64,000 bases of DNA from Niallia circulans (GTDB lineage Bacteria; Bacillota; Bacilli; Bacillales; Cytobacillaceae), in assembly GCF_007273535.1 (NCBI RefSeq), contig NZ_RIBP01000001.1:1392739-1456738 (forward strand), read 5' to 3'. Under the pieces are notes generated by a model that did not search any database, was not told where the DNA came from, and saw only the letters and a program-made list of their open reading frames with translations. Both the position numbers and the translations under genes were made by a program. This document shows positions 24,985-34,640 of the stretch, one piece after another; the stretch's first letter is position 1; each line of letters opens with the position of its first letter.

Positions 24985-25932
24985 TCAATGATGATGATGG
25001 GCATGCACAGGCTTTGTCTTCGCCTGACAAAGGATGGTATTCTCATGATTATGAGTTCCTGTTTCCAATTGAATAGTCATATGTGTTATGCCAATATGTT
25101 CGAGTTCATGCTCTAGATGTCGCAGGATTTTTTCACTTTCGGCAACTGTTAAGTCATTGGCCACGACGGCATGACAGGAAAGGGCATTTAGTTCACTCGT
25201 AATGGACCAAATATGCAAATCATGAATTCCTTGTATTTCATCTGTCTTTTCTAATACTGCAATGACTTCCTTCACATCTATGTTCTGTGGTGTTCCTTCC
25301 ATCAGTATATGCAGGGCATCCTTCATAACGAAATAACCGCTTCTCAATATAAGGATAGCCACAATAACGCTGGCAAGGGGATCTGCCCAACCCCATCCGA
25401 ATACCATAATTAAAATGGCTGCGATAATTGCTCCGACAGACCCGAGCATGTCACTTATCACATGGAGGAAGGCTCCTCTCATATTCAAGTTATGCTCTGT
25501 ATCGCCGCCGCGCAGCATAATCCAAGCAACAATCACGTTAACCAATAAGCCAATAATACTGATTATCAGCATCCCTGTTGTGGCAACCTCTGGAGGGTTA
25601 GCAAAACGGCCAATTGCCTCATAAATGATATATAGCGAAATGACTATTAATGTTACCCCATTAATCATAGCTGCGATAATTTCAAAGCGCTTAAACCCAT
25701 ACGTATTGTTAAAGCTTGCTGCCTTCTCACCTAACTGGAAGGCAAGGAGCGCAATCACTAAAGAGATGGAGTCGCTTAACATATGGCCTGCATCTGATAA
25801 AAGGGCAAGACTGTTTGTAATAAAGCCTCCAACAGCCTCAATAAGCATATAACTCGTAATAATGATAAAAGAGAGCAGCAGTACCTTCTTATTTGAACTA
25901 TGTCCATGGCTATGACTATGATTATGTCCCAT
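24985..25932 (-). CDS. Cation diffusion facilitator, CzcD/ZitB type
   Basis: A 315-residue metal exporter with His-rich ends (MGHNHSHSHGHS at the start, HAHHHH at the end), six membrane helices and the CDF signature metal site: SDAGHMLSD in helix 2 and HVISDMLGS in helix 5. A cytoplasmic domain follows (about 215-295). It exchanges Zn2+, Co2+ or Cd2+ for protons or K+. It is alone, without a MerR or ArsR regulator beside it. A CTCC-rich ribosome binding site precedes the ATG at 25932. Confidence 0.9.
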   Translation of the reverse strand: MGHNHSHSHGHSSNKKVLLLSFIIITSYMLIEAVGGFITNSLALLSDAGHMLSDSISLVIALLAFQLGEKAASFNNTYGFKRFEIIAAMINGVTLIVISLYIIYEAIGRFANPPEVATTGMLIISIIGLLVNVIVAWIMLRGGDTEHNLNMRGAFLHVISDMLGSVGAIIAAILIMVFGWGWADPLASVIVAILILRSGYFVMKDALHILMEGTPQNIDVKEVIAVLEKTDEIQGIHDLHIWSITSELNALSCHAVVANDLTVAESEKILRHLEHELEHIGITHMTIQLETGTHNHENTILCQAKTKPVHAHHHH

Positions 25933-26088
25933 GTAAATCCCCTCCTGATTACATTATGCCGCTTATTTCTAATAACATAAGCGAACAAGCCTAATTGAAA
26001 ATCTTTTATTTGTTTATATGAGCATCTATTCATATATAGGATACAGCTAAAAAAACTGTAAGTCAAAGTAATTTCATATTACTTTTCC

Positions 26089-26209
26089 CTAATTCTTTTT
26101 ATTTAAACTTGATGCCAATAATTCATTAAGTGACTCTGTTACTGTTGCTGAAACAGTATGTCAAAGATAAAATAATGACGACTAATGATAACAACACACT
26201 TTTTCTCAT
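26089..26209 (-). pseudogene. Small secreted-peptide gene with a frameshift
   Basis: ATG at 26207-26209 follows GAGGAAGGAG with good spacing. The first frame gives a signal-like peptide (MRKSVLLSLVVIILSLTY) and stops after 27 residues at 26126. Shifting by one base at about TTTGACATACTG continues as HTVSATVTESLNELLASSLNKKN to a stop at 26089, placing a normal signal-peptidase site (TVSA) where it should be. The two halves make one plausible exported peptide of about 40 residues. It is therefore a gene with a one-base insertion, a programmed shift or a sequencing error. The short frame could also be real on its own. Confidence 0.4.
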
Positions 26210-26277
26210 GTTAATTTCTCCTTCCTCTTTATACTTCATGAGACGATCAACCCCTAATAAATGTTTCATTTGGAAAA

Positions 26278-26312
26278 AAAGAAAGAAGCGCATATATCAT
26301 CGCACCTCTTTC
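26278..26312 (-). terminator. Terminator of tyrZ
   Basis: On the minus strand GAAAGAGGTGCG pairs, with G-U pairs, against TGCGCTTCTTTC, followed by TTTTTTTCC. Confidence 0.75.
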
Positions 26313-26319
26313 CTTCATG

Positions 26320-27567
26320 TTAAACTGTTTTAATTTCTATAAATTTACGTTTACCAACTTGTAGAATTAAACCGTTCCTTATTGCAACCTGTAGTTTTGT
26401 ATCAGTAGCTTTAACTCCGTTTATTTTGACCCCTTTGTTTTCAATCATCCTGCGAGCCTCACTTTTAGAGCTTAATAATTTCAATTTAACGAGCAAATCA
26501 ATTAAGGATATTTCGGTATCTCCTTCCCATTGAACTGCTGGAATTTCTTCTGGCATTGCTCCCTGCTGGAAAACAGAGATAAAATGCTGTTCTGCTTTCT
26601 CTGCTGCCTCCTCTCCGTGGTACATTCTAACAATTGTCTTGGCAAGGAGCATTTTTGCATCTCTCGGATGAAGTGTGCCTGCTTCTAATCGGTCTTTCAA
26701 GTCTTTAATTTCAGCTGGTTTCAAATCTGTTATTAGTTCAAAGTATTTTCCCATTAATTCATCTGGAATAGACATTGCTTTACCGTACATTTCCTGTGGG
26801 CTTTCATCAATGCCAATGTAGTTTTTCTTTGATTTGGACATTTTTCCAACACCATCAAGACCCTCTAGTAATGGCATTAGTAAGGCTATTTGTTTTTCAC
26901 TTCCGTACTTTTCTTGAAAATGTCTCCCCATTAAAATGTTGAAGTGCTGGTCTGTTCCACCAAGTTCAATATCACATTTTAAAATAACTGAATCATAGCC
27001 CTGCATTAAAGGGTAGAAAAATTCGTGTAAGGAAATAGGTTTATTAAATGCCATTCTTTCTTCAAAATCATCTCTTTCTAACAATCTTGCTACAGTGATT
27101 TTTCCTGCGAGTTGAATAACATCCTCAAAGTTTAGCTTAGAGAGCCAGGTCGAGTTGTAATGAAGCTCGACCTTCTCCATATCAATAACTTTGGCGAACT
27201 GTTCAAAGTAGGTTTTGGCATTATGCTTGACCTCTTCATCTGTTAGCTGCTTTCTAGCAATCGATTTGCCTGTCGGATCACCAATTTTCCCTGTAAAATC
27301 TCCGATAATTAATTGAATCGTATGACCATTTTCTTGGAATTGTCTCATTTTATTAAGTACCACTGTATGACCCAAATGGACATCTGGTGCTGATGGATCG
27401 AGACCCAGCTTAATTTTCAGCGGCTTATCTTCCAAAATAGATTTTGCTACTTTCCTTTCAAGCTCTTCTGTCGGAATAATCTCTTGCACTCCTTGACTGT
27501 AAAGGGTCATTTGTCGCTTTACTTCTATTTGTTGTTCCTTTGTCAATTGTTCGATTAACTTCTCCAT
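26320..27567 (-). CDS. tyrZ: Tyrosyl-tRNA synthetase, TyrZ type
   Basis: A 415-residue class I tyrosyl-tRNA synthetase with HIGH-type motif HLGH (about 64-67), the tyrosine-binding HFN region, KMSKS (about 242-246) and a C-terminal S4 RNA-binding domain (about 350-410). Length and motif context match the longer TyrZ form, which B. subtilis carries besides the housekeeping TyrS. As in B. subtilis, a MarR-family gene lies directly upstream on the same strand. A tyrosine T-box in the leader controls it. It could be a spare enzyme, which fits placement on a plasmid or chromid. Confidence 0.9.
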   Translation of the reverse strand: MEKLIEQLTKEQQIEVKRQMTLYSQGVQEIIPTEELERKVAKSILEDKPLKIKLGLDPSAPDVHLGHTVVLNKMRQFQENGHTIQLIIGDFTGKIGDPTGKSIARKQLTDEEVKHNAKTYFEQFAKVIDMEKVELHYNSTWLSKLNFEDVIQLAGKITVARLLERDDFEERMAFNKPISLHEFFYPLMQGYDSVILKCDIELGGTDQHFNILMGRHFQEKYGSEKQIALLMPLLEGLDGVGKMSKSKKNYIGIDESPQEMYGKAMSIPDELMGKYFELITDLKPAEIKDLKDRLEAGTLHPRDAKMLLAKTIVRMYHGEEAAEKAEQHFISVFQQGAMPEEIPAVQWEGDTEISLIDLLVKLKLLSSKSEARRMIENKGVKINGVKATDTKLQVAIRNGLILQVGKRKFIEIKTV

Positions 27568-27589
27568 CTCAAATTCCTCCTAAATGAAA

Positions 27590-27822
27590 ATATAAAAAAA
27601 CCACATCCCCAAAAAAGGGACGTGGTTTCTTGCACGCGGTACCACCCTTATTAAAGGACATAATTGTCCTTTCACTCAATCGATTAACGGCTCGCCCGGT
27701 CTTTGCTTTCACAGAGACAGCTCCAGGAATGTAATTCGTGTTATCTTTGTGTCGATTTGCACCAACCATCGACTCTCTGTCAACAGGGAGATAACTACTA
27801 CTGGGTTTCCTTTCATTGCATT
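27590..27822 (-). promoter_or_regulatory. Tyrosine T-box riboswitch of tyrZ
   Basis: The minus strand carries the T-box AGGGTGGTACCGCG (complement of 27635-27648), and further upstream a TAC tyrosine specifier codon (complement of 27731-27733) in GAATTACATTCC. A terminator with stem AACCACGTCCC/GGGGATGTGGTT and a T run lies at 27594-27629, just before the synthetase gene. Uncharged tRNA-Tyr would favour the antiterminator and switch on tyrZ. The leader lies in the gap between the MarR gene stop (27829) and tyrZ. Confidence 0.9.
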
Positions 27823-27828
27823 TCTCTA

Positions 27829-28314
27829 TTAAAAATTATTTTCACGGATTACTTTTCTAAGCAATGCTGACATGTATTTTTGTTCATCCACTGACATACC
27901 AGCAACAAGATCTACTTCACCAATATGAAAGCGTGGATACAACTCCCCCATCACTTGCTTGCCTTTATCTGTTATGGCGACATAAGTAATTCTTCTATCC
28001 CTCATGTCAGTTTTCCTGTAGCACAGCTCTTTTTTCTCAAGTGTTTTTGTAATATTGCTTATTGTTGCTTTCGAAACACCGTTTGATTCAGCTAATTTCT
28101 TTGTTTCGATCGACTCCCATACCCACAAATCATAAAGCATAGAAAATGCGGTCCACGATAGGCCATATCCTGATAACACTTCTTGTTCCATTTTATTTCT
28201 CAACCCTTGGGCAACTCGGTAAATGTTAGTAACTACTGCTATCGCATCAAGGTTTAAAGACTCAATCGGAATATTAGTGATTCGATTGATTGTGTCCACT
28301 TCTTCAGGAAGCAA
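27829..28314 (-). CDS. MarR-family regulator (YwaE-like)
   Basis: A 161-residue MarR protein: helical dimerisation ends and a central winged helix-turn-helix (ETKKLAESNGVSKATISNITKTLEKKELC) with the wing RKTDMRDRRITYVAITDKG. It lies directly upstream of the tyrZ T-box on the same strand, as ywaE lies next to tyrZ in B. subtilis, so it may control or share the transcript. The regulon and ligand cannot be read from the sequence. Confidence 0.88.
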   Translation of the reverse strand: MLPEEVDTINRITNIPIESLNLDAIAVVTNIYRVAQGLRNKMEQEVLSGYGLSWTAFSMLYDLWVWESIETKKLAESNGVSKATISNITKTLEKKELCYRKTDMRDRRITYVAITDKGKQVMGELYPRFHIGEVDLVAGMSVDEQKYMSALLRKVIRENNF

Positions 28315-28568
28315 TTCCCCTTTTTCATCAAATGAATAAATATCGAACCACCTCTTTGAATTTTCATAATCATTAGCTTTGAAACGATATTATCAGATTC
28401 AGTCAATGAATGCAATATTTTTTGTTTAAGCTATTTGTATTTGTGATAAAAGATAGAAATCAAGAAATCAATCCCTAGGCAAAATGGATGATTCGTAATG
28501 CGAAAAGTTTTATAATAAGATATGTGTTAATTTTAAAAAAATTTTTTATTTTCTGGAGGGATTTTGGG

Positions 28569-29339
28569 ATGAGTTTTTCAGGAAAAGTTGTTCTAATAAC
28601 AGGAGCTGCCGGGGGTATCGGTATCGCTGCTGCTAAAAAGTTTGCTAACGAAGGTGCAAAACTTGCGTTAGTTGACTTAAAAAAAGAAAATTTAACAAAG
28701 GTAGCAGCAGAAATCACTAGTGATCATATTCTTTTGCTAGAAGGAAATGTTGCAGTTGAAGAAGATGTGCAAAGCTTTGTTGAAGCAACAAAAGAACATT
28801 ATGGCCGCATTGATGTTTTCATTAATAACGCTGGAATTAACGGCAAATTTGCTAATTTAGTGGATCAAACAGCAGAAAACTTTGATGCAGTTATCAATGT
28901 TAATTTAAAAGGTGTTTTCTACGGTCTCAAGTATGTACTTAAGGTAATGAATGAACAGAAAAGCGGTGCGATTGTTAATACTGCTTCAAATGGCGGACTT
29001 CTTGGAGCTCCAGGAATGGGTCTTTATGTTGCATCCAAACACGGCGTTATTGGTCTAACAAAAACAGCAGCACTTGAAGGCGCTCCATATAATGTTCGTG
29101 TTAATGCAGTAGCTCCATCTGGTGTTGATACGCAAATGATGCGATCTATTGAGACAAATGCTATGCCTGGCGATGAAGATAATGCAAAAGAGCAGTTTGA
29201 AGCTTCTGTACCAATGAAACGTTATGCTACAGCCGAAGAAATTGCTAACTTGATGGCCTTTTTAGCATCAGAGGATGCATCCTTCATTTCCGGATCTTAC
29301 TACCGTATAGACGGTGGACAAGGTGCTACATCAGCTTAA
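28569..29339 (+). CDS. Short-chain dehydrogenase/reductase
   Basis: A 256-residue classical SDR. It starts with a Rossmann motif TGAAGGIG (about 11-18), has NNAG (about 84-87), a catalytic Ser in NTASNGG and Tyr-x-x-x-Lys as YVASK. The ATG at 28569 is chosen over a frame start 27 codons earlier because GGAGGG precedes it at proper distance and the fold begins there. NAD-type 3-oxoacyl or alcohol dehydrogenases have this form; the substrate is unknown. It stands alone with a strong terminator. Confidence 0.88.
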   Translation: MSFSGKVVLITGAAGGIGIAAAKKFANEGAKLALVDLKKENLTKVAAEITSDHILLLEGNVAVEEDVQSFVEATKEHYGRIDVFINNAGINGKFANLVDQTAENFDAVINVNLKGVFYGLKYVLKVMNEQKSGAIVNTASNGGLLGAPGMGLYVASKHGVIGLTKTAALEGAPYNVRVNAVAPSGVDTQMMRSIETNAMPGDEDNAKEQFEASVPMKRYATAEEIANLMAFLASEDASFISGSYYRIDGGQGATSA

Positions 29340-29343
29340 ATTT

Positions 29344-29370
29344 AAGGGGATGCCATTATGGCATCCCCTT
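29344..29370 (+). terminator. Terminator of the SDR gene
   Basis: AAGGGGATGCCA pairs with TGGCATCCCCTT (12 bp, TTA loop) followed by TCGTTTCCTT, immediately after the SDR stop. Confidence 0.85.
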
Positions 29371-29411
29371 TCGTTTCCTTGTAGGCTGGCCTTTGATAGC
29401 CAATTTATCCT

Positions 29412-30380
29412 TTACATATATTTTTGAAGACGTTCCACTCCTTCTGTCGCATCCTTCATAATTTTATCCAGCAATTCTCTAACTGATGGCACATCATTAA
29501 TTAACCCAATTACCTGTCCAGCCCATGCAAATCCATTTATTTGATCTCCGTCATATATATATTTTAAATTGGATTTACCGCTTATCTTATCCTTTAAATC
29601 CTCGTATTTAGCTCCTTGCCTTTCATTTTCAATGATATCTAACGTATAAGCTGATTTTAAGACCCTTCCTGGAGTACCAAATGTACGTTTTATCACAACC
29701 GTGTCCATTTCTGTACCTTCTACAAGTGCAGCCTTATAAGATTGAATAGCGTCGACACATTCAGATGTCGCTATAAATCGTGTTCCCATTTCAATTCCTT
29801 GTGCACCAAGCGCTAATGCGGCCAGAAAACCTCTTCCATCGCCAATTCCACCGCTCGCAATAACAGGGATTGAGACCGACTCTGCAACTCGGGGAATCAG
29901 AACCATTGTGCCAATATCATCCTTGCCAATATGTCCTCCGCCTTCCTGCCCAACTGCAATGACAGCAGATGCTCCTAGCAGCTCTGCTTTAAGTGCTTGT
30001 CTGACAGTTGAAACGAGCACAAGTGATAAAATACCTTCCCCTTTAATTCGCTCTAAAATAGGCTGTGGATTACCTCCTGTGATGGAAATGACTTTCACTT
30101 TTTCAGCTATTGCCGTTTCCAAAAGCTCCATATACACACCATTATAGGAACCAATCGCAAAATTGACTCCAAAAGGCTTATCTGTCAGCTCCCGTACTTT
30201 TTGAATCTCAACCCTCAGTCTTTCTGGTGTGTTCAATGTCATTGCGGTAATCTGACCAAGACCCCCTGCATTTGAAACTGCAGCCGCAAGCTCCGCATTA
30301 CCTAAATAAGCTAAGCCACCTTGAATGATTGGGCGCTCAATTTTCAGTAAATCCGTTATTCTCGTTTTCATACTTACCAT
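29412..30380 (-). CDS. Nitronate monooxygenase / FMN oxidoreductase
   Basis: A 322-residue TIM-barrel flavoprotein of the nitronate monooxygenase/FabK-like family: RPIIQGGLAYLGNAELAAAVSNAGGLG at the N-terminus, GQEGGGHIG (about 144-152) for FMN phosphate, and VIASGGIGDGRGF (about 175-187). It oxidises alkyl nitronates or acts as an enoyl-ACP reductase of the FabK type; family features alone do not decide. It runs convergently to the SDR gene and is monocistronic. The start codon used is ATG at 30380 in MVSMKTRI; ATG at codon 4 is the alternative. Confidence 0.87.
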   Translation of the reverse strand: MVSMKTRITDLLKIERPIIQGGLAYLGNAELAAAVSNAGGLGQITAMTLNTPERLRVEIQKVRELTDKPFGVNFAIGSYNGVYMELLETAIAEKVKVISITGGNPQPILERIKGEGILSLVLVSTVRQALKAELLGASAVIAVGQEGGGHIGKDDIGTMVLIPRVAESVSIPVIASGGIGDGRGFLAALALGAQGIEMGTRFIATSECVDAIQSYKAALVEGTEMDTVVIKRTFGTPGRVLKSAYTLDIIENERQGAKYEDLKDKISGKSNLKYIYDGDQINGFAWAGQVIGLINDVPSVRELLDKIMKDATEGVERLQKYM

Positions 30381-30581
30381 TCCCTATGCTAAAATTTACG
30401 TTCATTTTAGCATAATACTAATTAAGCCCGCTTCTATTTGCACTTTATGATGCTTTAAAGATTCAAGACTGGGAAGATTAATATAAAGCAATTTCAGGCA
30501 GATTAATGTATTAAACAGTTCTGTTGAACTATAATTATTCTTATAATCCAATTACATGTTTCTTTAGGTGAAGGAGCGATT

Positions 30582-30905
30582 ATGATGAAGCTAACAATAA
30601 CAGATAAAGCAGCTGAAAAACTGCGTTCATATGATCAGCCAGAGGATGCTGCATTTAAACTAACAAGTGTTTTCAGTGGCGGCTGCAGCTACACGTATAA
30701 TTATGACCTTGCTATCGATCATAAAAAAGAAGAAGATACAAAATTCGAGGACAATGGAATTGTTTTATATCTTGATAAGATGACAATCAGTCACATTAAC
30801 GAGGATTTAAAATTAGACTACAATGAAGGCCAAGGCTTCCGCTTGGTTGGTGCGAGCCAAATTTATACCTTTAGACTCGATGTGAAAAATAAAGTGAAAG
30901 CTTAA
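30582..30905 (+). CDS. HesB/IscA-like protein (YqkB-like)
   Basis: A 107-residue protein of the HesB-like fold with only one Cys (GGCSYTYN, about 31-38); the C-terminal CxC of true IscA scaffolds is absent. This matches the divergent Bacillus members YqkB/YneR rather than the A-type Fe-S carriers. Function is not established for these. It has a GGTGAAGGAG ribosome binding site and a strong terminator, so is monocistronic. A second in-frame ATG directly follows the first. Confidence 0.82.
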   Translation: MMKLTITDKAAEKLRSYDQPEDAAFKLTSVFSGGCSYTYNYDLAIDHKKEEDTKFEDNGIVLYLDKMTISHINEDLKLDYNEGQGFRLVGASQIYTFRLDVKNKVKA

Positions 30906-30939
30906 AAACAGTGGGAGCCTAAGTTCCCACTGTTTTTTT
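30905..30939 (+). terminator. Terminator of the HesB-like gene
   Basis: AAAACAGTGGGA pairs with TCCCACTGTTTT around 8 nt, followed by a T run, directly after the stop. Confidence 0.9.
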
Positions 30940-30965
30940 CTATGGGCACCATCTTCCACACCTAC

Positions 30966-31727
30966 CTATTCTTCAAGCCCCATATGATAGATGATGGCTT
31001 CTTGCAGCCATTTTTCCTCCTCCTTTGTAAACGGAGAATGCGTCAGCTCCTCAAGCTCATCGATATTTATGTTTTCCAGATCGACACCAGCCAAATTTTC
31101 TAGTAGGTCCTCCCCGAGAAATGCAAATGACGCTTCTAAATAGGAAGTGATCATTCTCTGTACTTCTGGATTCTCTACCGGTCTACCGTAGAGTAGCTTC
31201 AATTCATTCGCCAATTGAATATAAGTTTTATCAAGATCCTGTATTTGTTTTTCTGATTTTTGATAAAGTTTTTCCCCTATATCTGCTAATTCATTTTTTT
31301 CCAGCCGCTCTTTTTAAAGAGGTTCTGTTTTAATAGCTTGGATTAAGGTAAATAATACGCTGCTGTCAATTTCAGTCTCTATCTCCAGTAAGGAGACCAC
31401 TCTTTTAATGGCATGGATAGACTGCTCCACTTTTTCCTTCTCTTCCTCCAGCGCTTGTAAATGAAGCTGCAAAGTATCATTTAAACTAACAGTAAAACTT
31501 GCTTCCCTTAATAAACTGGCGATACTCTCTAGGCTATAACCTGAAAATTTCAAGCTTGTAATCTTTTGAATGGTAACTATATCTTGATTTTTATATATAC
31601 GGTGTTCAAATATAGGATGTTTTTCTGGCCTCAACAAGCCAATTTCATCATAATAATGTAAAGTGCGAATAGATATGCCGGATTTAGCCGAAAATTCTCC
31701 GATAGCAAAGCTTTCTTTCCCTTTCAT
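30966..31727 (-). pseudogene. MerR/TipA-type regulator broken by an in-frame stop
   Basis: The minus-strand frame from 31727 encodes a MerR helix-turn-helix (IGEFSAKSGISIRTLHYYDEIGLL) and coiled helix for 137 codons, then meets TAA at 31314-31316. The same frame continues without a gap for 115 more codons (KERLEKNELADIGEKL...) to the stop at 30966 and encodes a helical C-terminal effector domain as in TipA-like regulators. One base change would restore a 253-residue protein. A downstream TTG could restart translation at 31214 but has no ribosome binding site. It is probably a recent nonsense mutation; a truncated regulator with DNA-binding activity could still be made. Confidence 0.7.
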
Positions 31728-31827
31728 TTACACATATCCCATAAATAGTATGTTTCTATTATAAATCCTGACGTTACTGGAGGTTCAAGTGGTAAATAAG
31801 GTACTTTTTTGTGTTATATTTCTACCC

Positions 31828-31857
31828 TTGAGCCTATTCATCATTTTTGTGTATAAT
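31828..31857 (+). promoter_or_regulatory. Promoter of the replication gene
   Basis: TTGAGC (31828-31833) and TATAAT (31852-31857) are 18 bp apart, about 120 bp upstream of the Rep start. The leader between them and the gene is AT-rich with no clear hairpin. Confidence 0.5.
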
Positions 31858-31976
31858 AAAATGGGTTAGACTATGGTATTGCCTGTGTTACTTTGCAGGA
31901 AATATATATCTCTATAACTATTTCATTTTTTATAACATTTACACAACAAGGATCTGGCACATTTCTTTAAATTAAA

Positions 31977-33455
31977 TTGAGGCGAGCAAACATTGCGGTT
32001 TATAATAGAGCTATGGGAGCAACAAAGGAGTTGGTATTATTGGCCTTACCAAAAAACTATCTAGTAGACGCAACACTTGAACGTTTGGGAACATCCTTTC
32101 TGGATTTATATAACAGCAAAATAGGCGATGATGTTAGAGAATTTTTAGCTGTCATCTTTTTTGAAGAACTAATTGAGCCAGAAACCGGCAGGCAAAGGAA
32201 CTTAAAAGAGCTGCGCTCTCTCTATTATCGAGATAAGTTTAAACGAACGAAGAAAAACTGGCATTCTGCTCTAATTAAAAGCATAAACAAAACAAGCAAA
32301 AATCCGAAGGAATTGATGGCTGAAGTAAAATTCATCCGTGAAGGAATTGAGAAAGGATTTATTGACTTAGCAAATAATTACCATGTTACAGATATCAAGG
32401 ACTTAATTGCTGATCGCTTAAGCGAAGTCGATAAATGGGTCAATGATGATACAAAGCTCTTGTCAGATTATAAATATATTAAAGACAAAACCAAAAACCA
32501 AATTAAAAACACTTTAAAAATCGACTCCATCATAACCGTAACAAGCCTTGTAATTGAAGAGTTTGGCGGTGATTTTAACCGAATTGTTAAAGAAGTAAAT
32601 GATCTTTTCAGCGAGCTTCCCCTGCCAGGAAAAACAGGCAGAACCAAATTCATGGATTTTCACGAGGATCTCGCTGTTGAAAATAGTGTAACAGCTGAAA
32701 TTTATGAAGATGGTAATTTGTCTATCCGAACACTTCTTGGCAAAACATTGATTGAAGAAAAAAATTCAATCGCTTTGACTCCAATGGATTATGAGATATT
32801 TAACTTTATTCTTTCCAGAAGAGATTATGAATTTGTAGAAAAACAAAAAATTTATGTCGATATTGGCGACATTGTTAAAAACATGTATTCCTCCAGAGGT
32901 GTTAAGGAATATAAGCGAATAAGAGAACGCCTCGAAAAGCTTAAGCATCTTAGCTTTGACATTAAGGCTGATGATGGCAAAAAGTATATATTTGACCTTT
33001 TTGACCATATAACTTATTTAGATGAAGCAGAAACAAAAGCAGAAATTAAAATAAATGAATTCATGCATCAGCGGTATATCGATAACCAAGTGACGAAAAT
33101 ATATAGTGATAAAATTCAGAATTTCCAGCTTGAACTATCTGAGAATATTGTATTCATTCTGCAAAAAGAGCGATTTGCGAAAAACTCCCTTCTTGATGAC
33201 TCCATTGATCGAAAGAAAGGTATCGCCTACCCTCTCGCCTTTTTTACTAGGCGTCTACGATTACCTACAAGAAAAAAGGATGCTTTAACGAAAGTGGAAA
33301 ACTCACTTCATGAATTGGTGGAAAACCATGTAACAATAAAAAGCTTCCGGCGAGTGAATGATGTGTTCCATATTGAGTTCCTTCCTATCACGGAGCATGA
33401 AGCGGAGGATTTAATTGATGCTAAGCATCAAAAGGTGTTATTCCTAGAAACATAA
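31977..33455 (+). CDS. Plasmid replication initiator (Rep), winged-helix type
   Basis: A protein of up to 492 residues. The middle (about 255-330; TPMDYEIFNFILSRRDYEF, then EYKRIRERLEKLKHLSF) looks like the first winged helix of iteron-binding RepA/RepB-type initiators; a second basic helical domain (about 395-470) follows. The N-terminal 200 residues are helical and not recognised. The gene ends 75 bp before an array of fifteen iterons, the usual rep-origin order. The start is unsettled: a TTG at 31977, an ATG at codon 13, or a TTG at 32040 preceded by AAAGGAG. Similarity was judged by eye only. Confidence 0.72.
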   Translation: MRRANIAVYNRAMGATKELVLLALPKNYLVDATLERLGTSFLDLYNSKIGDDVREFLAVIFFEELIEPETGRQRNLKELRSLYYRDKFKRTKKNWHSALIKSINKTSKNPKELMAEVKFIREGIEKGFIDLANNYHVTDIKDLIADRLSEVDKWVNDDTKLLSDYKYIKDKTKNQIKNTLKIDSIITVTSLVIEEFGGDFNRIVKEVNDLFSELPLPGKTGRTKFMDFHEDLAVENSVTAEIYEDGNLSIRTLLGKTLIEEKNSIALTPMDYEIFNFILSRRDYEFVEKQKIYVDIGDIVKNMYSSRGVKEYKRIRERLEKLKHLSFDIKADDGKKYIFDLFDHITYLDEAETKAEIKINEFMHQRYIDNQVTKIYSDKIQNFQLELSENIVFILQKERFAKNSLLDDSIDRKKGIAYPLAFFTRRLRLPTRKKDALTKVENSLHELVENHVTIKSFRRVNDVFHIEFLPITEHEAEDLIDAKHQKVLFLET

Positions 33456-33459
33456 AAAC

Positions 33460-33500
33460 AAGAGCATTCCCATTGCCTTAACACTTGGGGTGCTCTTTAT
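33460..33500 (+). terminator. Terminator of the Rep gene
   Basis: AAGAGCA pairs with TGCTCTT across a 24-nt loop, followed by TATCTTCTC. It separates rep transcription from the iterons. Confidence 0.65.
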
Positions 33501-33531
33501 CTTCTCTTAAAGTTAGATATAAAAAAATTTA

Positions 33532-34496
33532 CACCATTTCTTCGTGCTTTTTTCCTCATTTGTACCACAAATTTTTTTCACCATTTTGTCGTGCTTTTTT
33601 TAAAACTCTTTTTGTACAAAAAACCGGTGATTTTTTTTCACCATTCTGTCGTGCTTTTTTCACGAAAGGAAATTAATAATAAAACCGTTCTTTTTTTTCA
33701 CCATTTTATCGTGCTTTTTTAAAACACATGATTTTTTTCACCATTTCTTCGTGCTTTTTTGTACTTCAGTAAAAATAAACTGTTATTAAAGCTCTTTTTT
33801 GTGTTTTCTGCGGTTTAATGCTACCTAAATCAAGAAAACAAGTTTCTACGTGATATACGGACGTCTCCTAATATATGCTCTAAACGAAATACTTTTTTAT
33901 TAAACCGCAAATTTTTTTCACCATTTCTTCGTGCTTTTCCTGAAACTCAATAAATTTTCACCATTTCTTCGTGTTTTTCTCCATAAATGCACCTAAATAA
34001 TAAAAATAGTGTTTTTTTTTCACTATTTTATCGTGCTTTTTTTTCACTATTAGCCTTTTTATGTGAATGTACGTAATCACTGGGTTTATCCACTTCAATT
34101 CTCAACTTTTTTTCACCATTTCTTCGTGTTTTTTTATTTTTTTCCCTATTCTATCGTGCTTTTTTTTCCCGCTTGTCAAAAGTGTAAAATTTTCACCGTT
34201 TTTTCGTGCTTAAGTATAAAAATACTAATTTTATTTTCGACAATATTCGACAAACATAGTACCGTTCTTCGCTTTTTTTCACCATTTTATCGTGCTATTT
34301 CACTTTATTGATTTTTACTTAGAGTGAATGTACTATCTTTTCACCATTTCTTCGTGCAAAAATATTTTTTTGTTACAAAAAAGACATTAAAAACCGCGCT
34401 ATTATAGTCTTCTTCAAAAATTTTCACCATTTCTTCGTGCTTCATTATTTGTTGTAATATAGCCTTCTACATCATTTTTTCACCATTTCTTCGTGC
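33532..34496 (+). repeat. Iteron array: fifteen 16-bp repeats, probable origin
   Basis: The core CACCATTTCTTCGTGC occurs, perfect or with one to three changes, at 33532, 33579, 33639, 33699, 33739, 33919, 33959, 34021, 34114, 34144, 34194, 34280, 34342, 34425 and 34481, all in the same orientation. Most copies are flanked by runs of T on both sides. Spacing is irregular, from 30 to 180 bp, with 40 and 60 recurring. A DnaA-box-like TTATCCACT lies at 34086-34094. Directly repeated sites right after a winged-helix Rep gene mark the replication origin, with the T tracts as possible melting zones. Confidence 0.85.
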
Positions 34497-34640
34497 CATT
34501 TACACCTCTTTTTTTTGGTGTATATAATAAATGATATATAAATATAGATATTAATTTAAAGACTTCTACATACATAATTGCGACAACGTTTTTATACTCT
34601 TAAGATGACCCAAAATAAAGGGAAAGGAGGTTAAAATAAA

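Noticed and set aside
26130..26333. 67-codon plus-strand frame
   Set aside because: It overlaps the end of tyrZ and its terminator on the other strand and has no ribosome binding site.
27569..27769. 66-codon minus-strand frame in the tyrZ leader
   Set aside because: It is the T-box leader read as protein; the T-box core and terminator explain the sequence.
33532..34496. Repeat array considered as a CRISPR
   Set aside because: Repeats are only 16 bp, spacing varies from 14 to 164 bp, intervening sequences are T-rich and there are no cas genes. Iterons explain it better.
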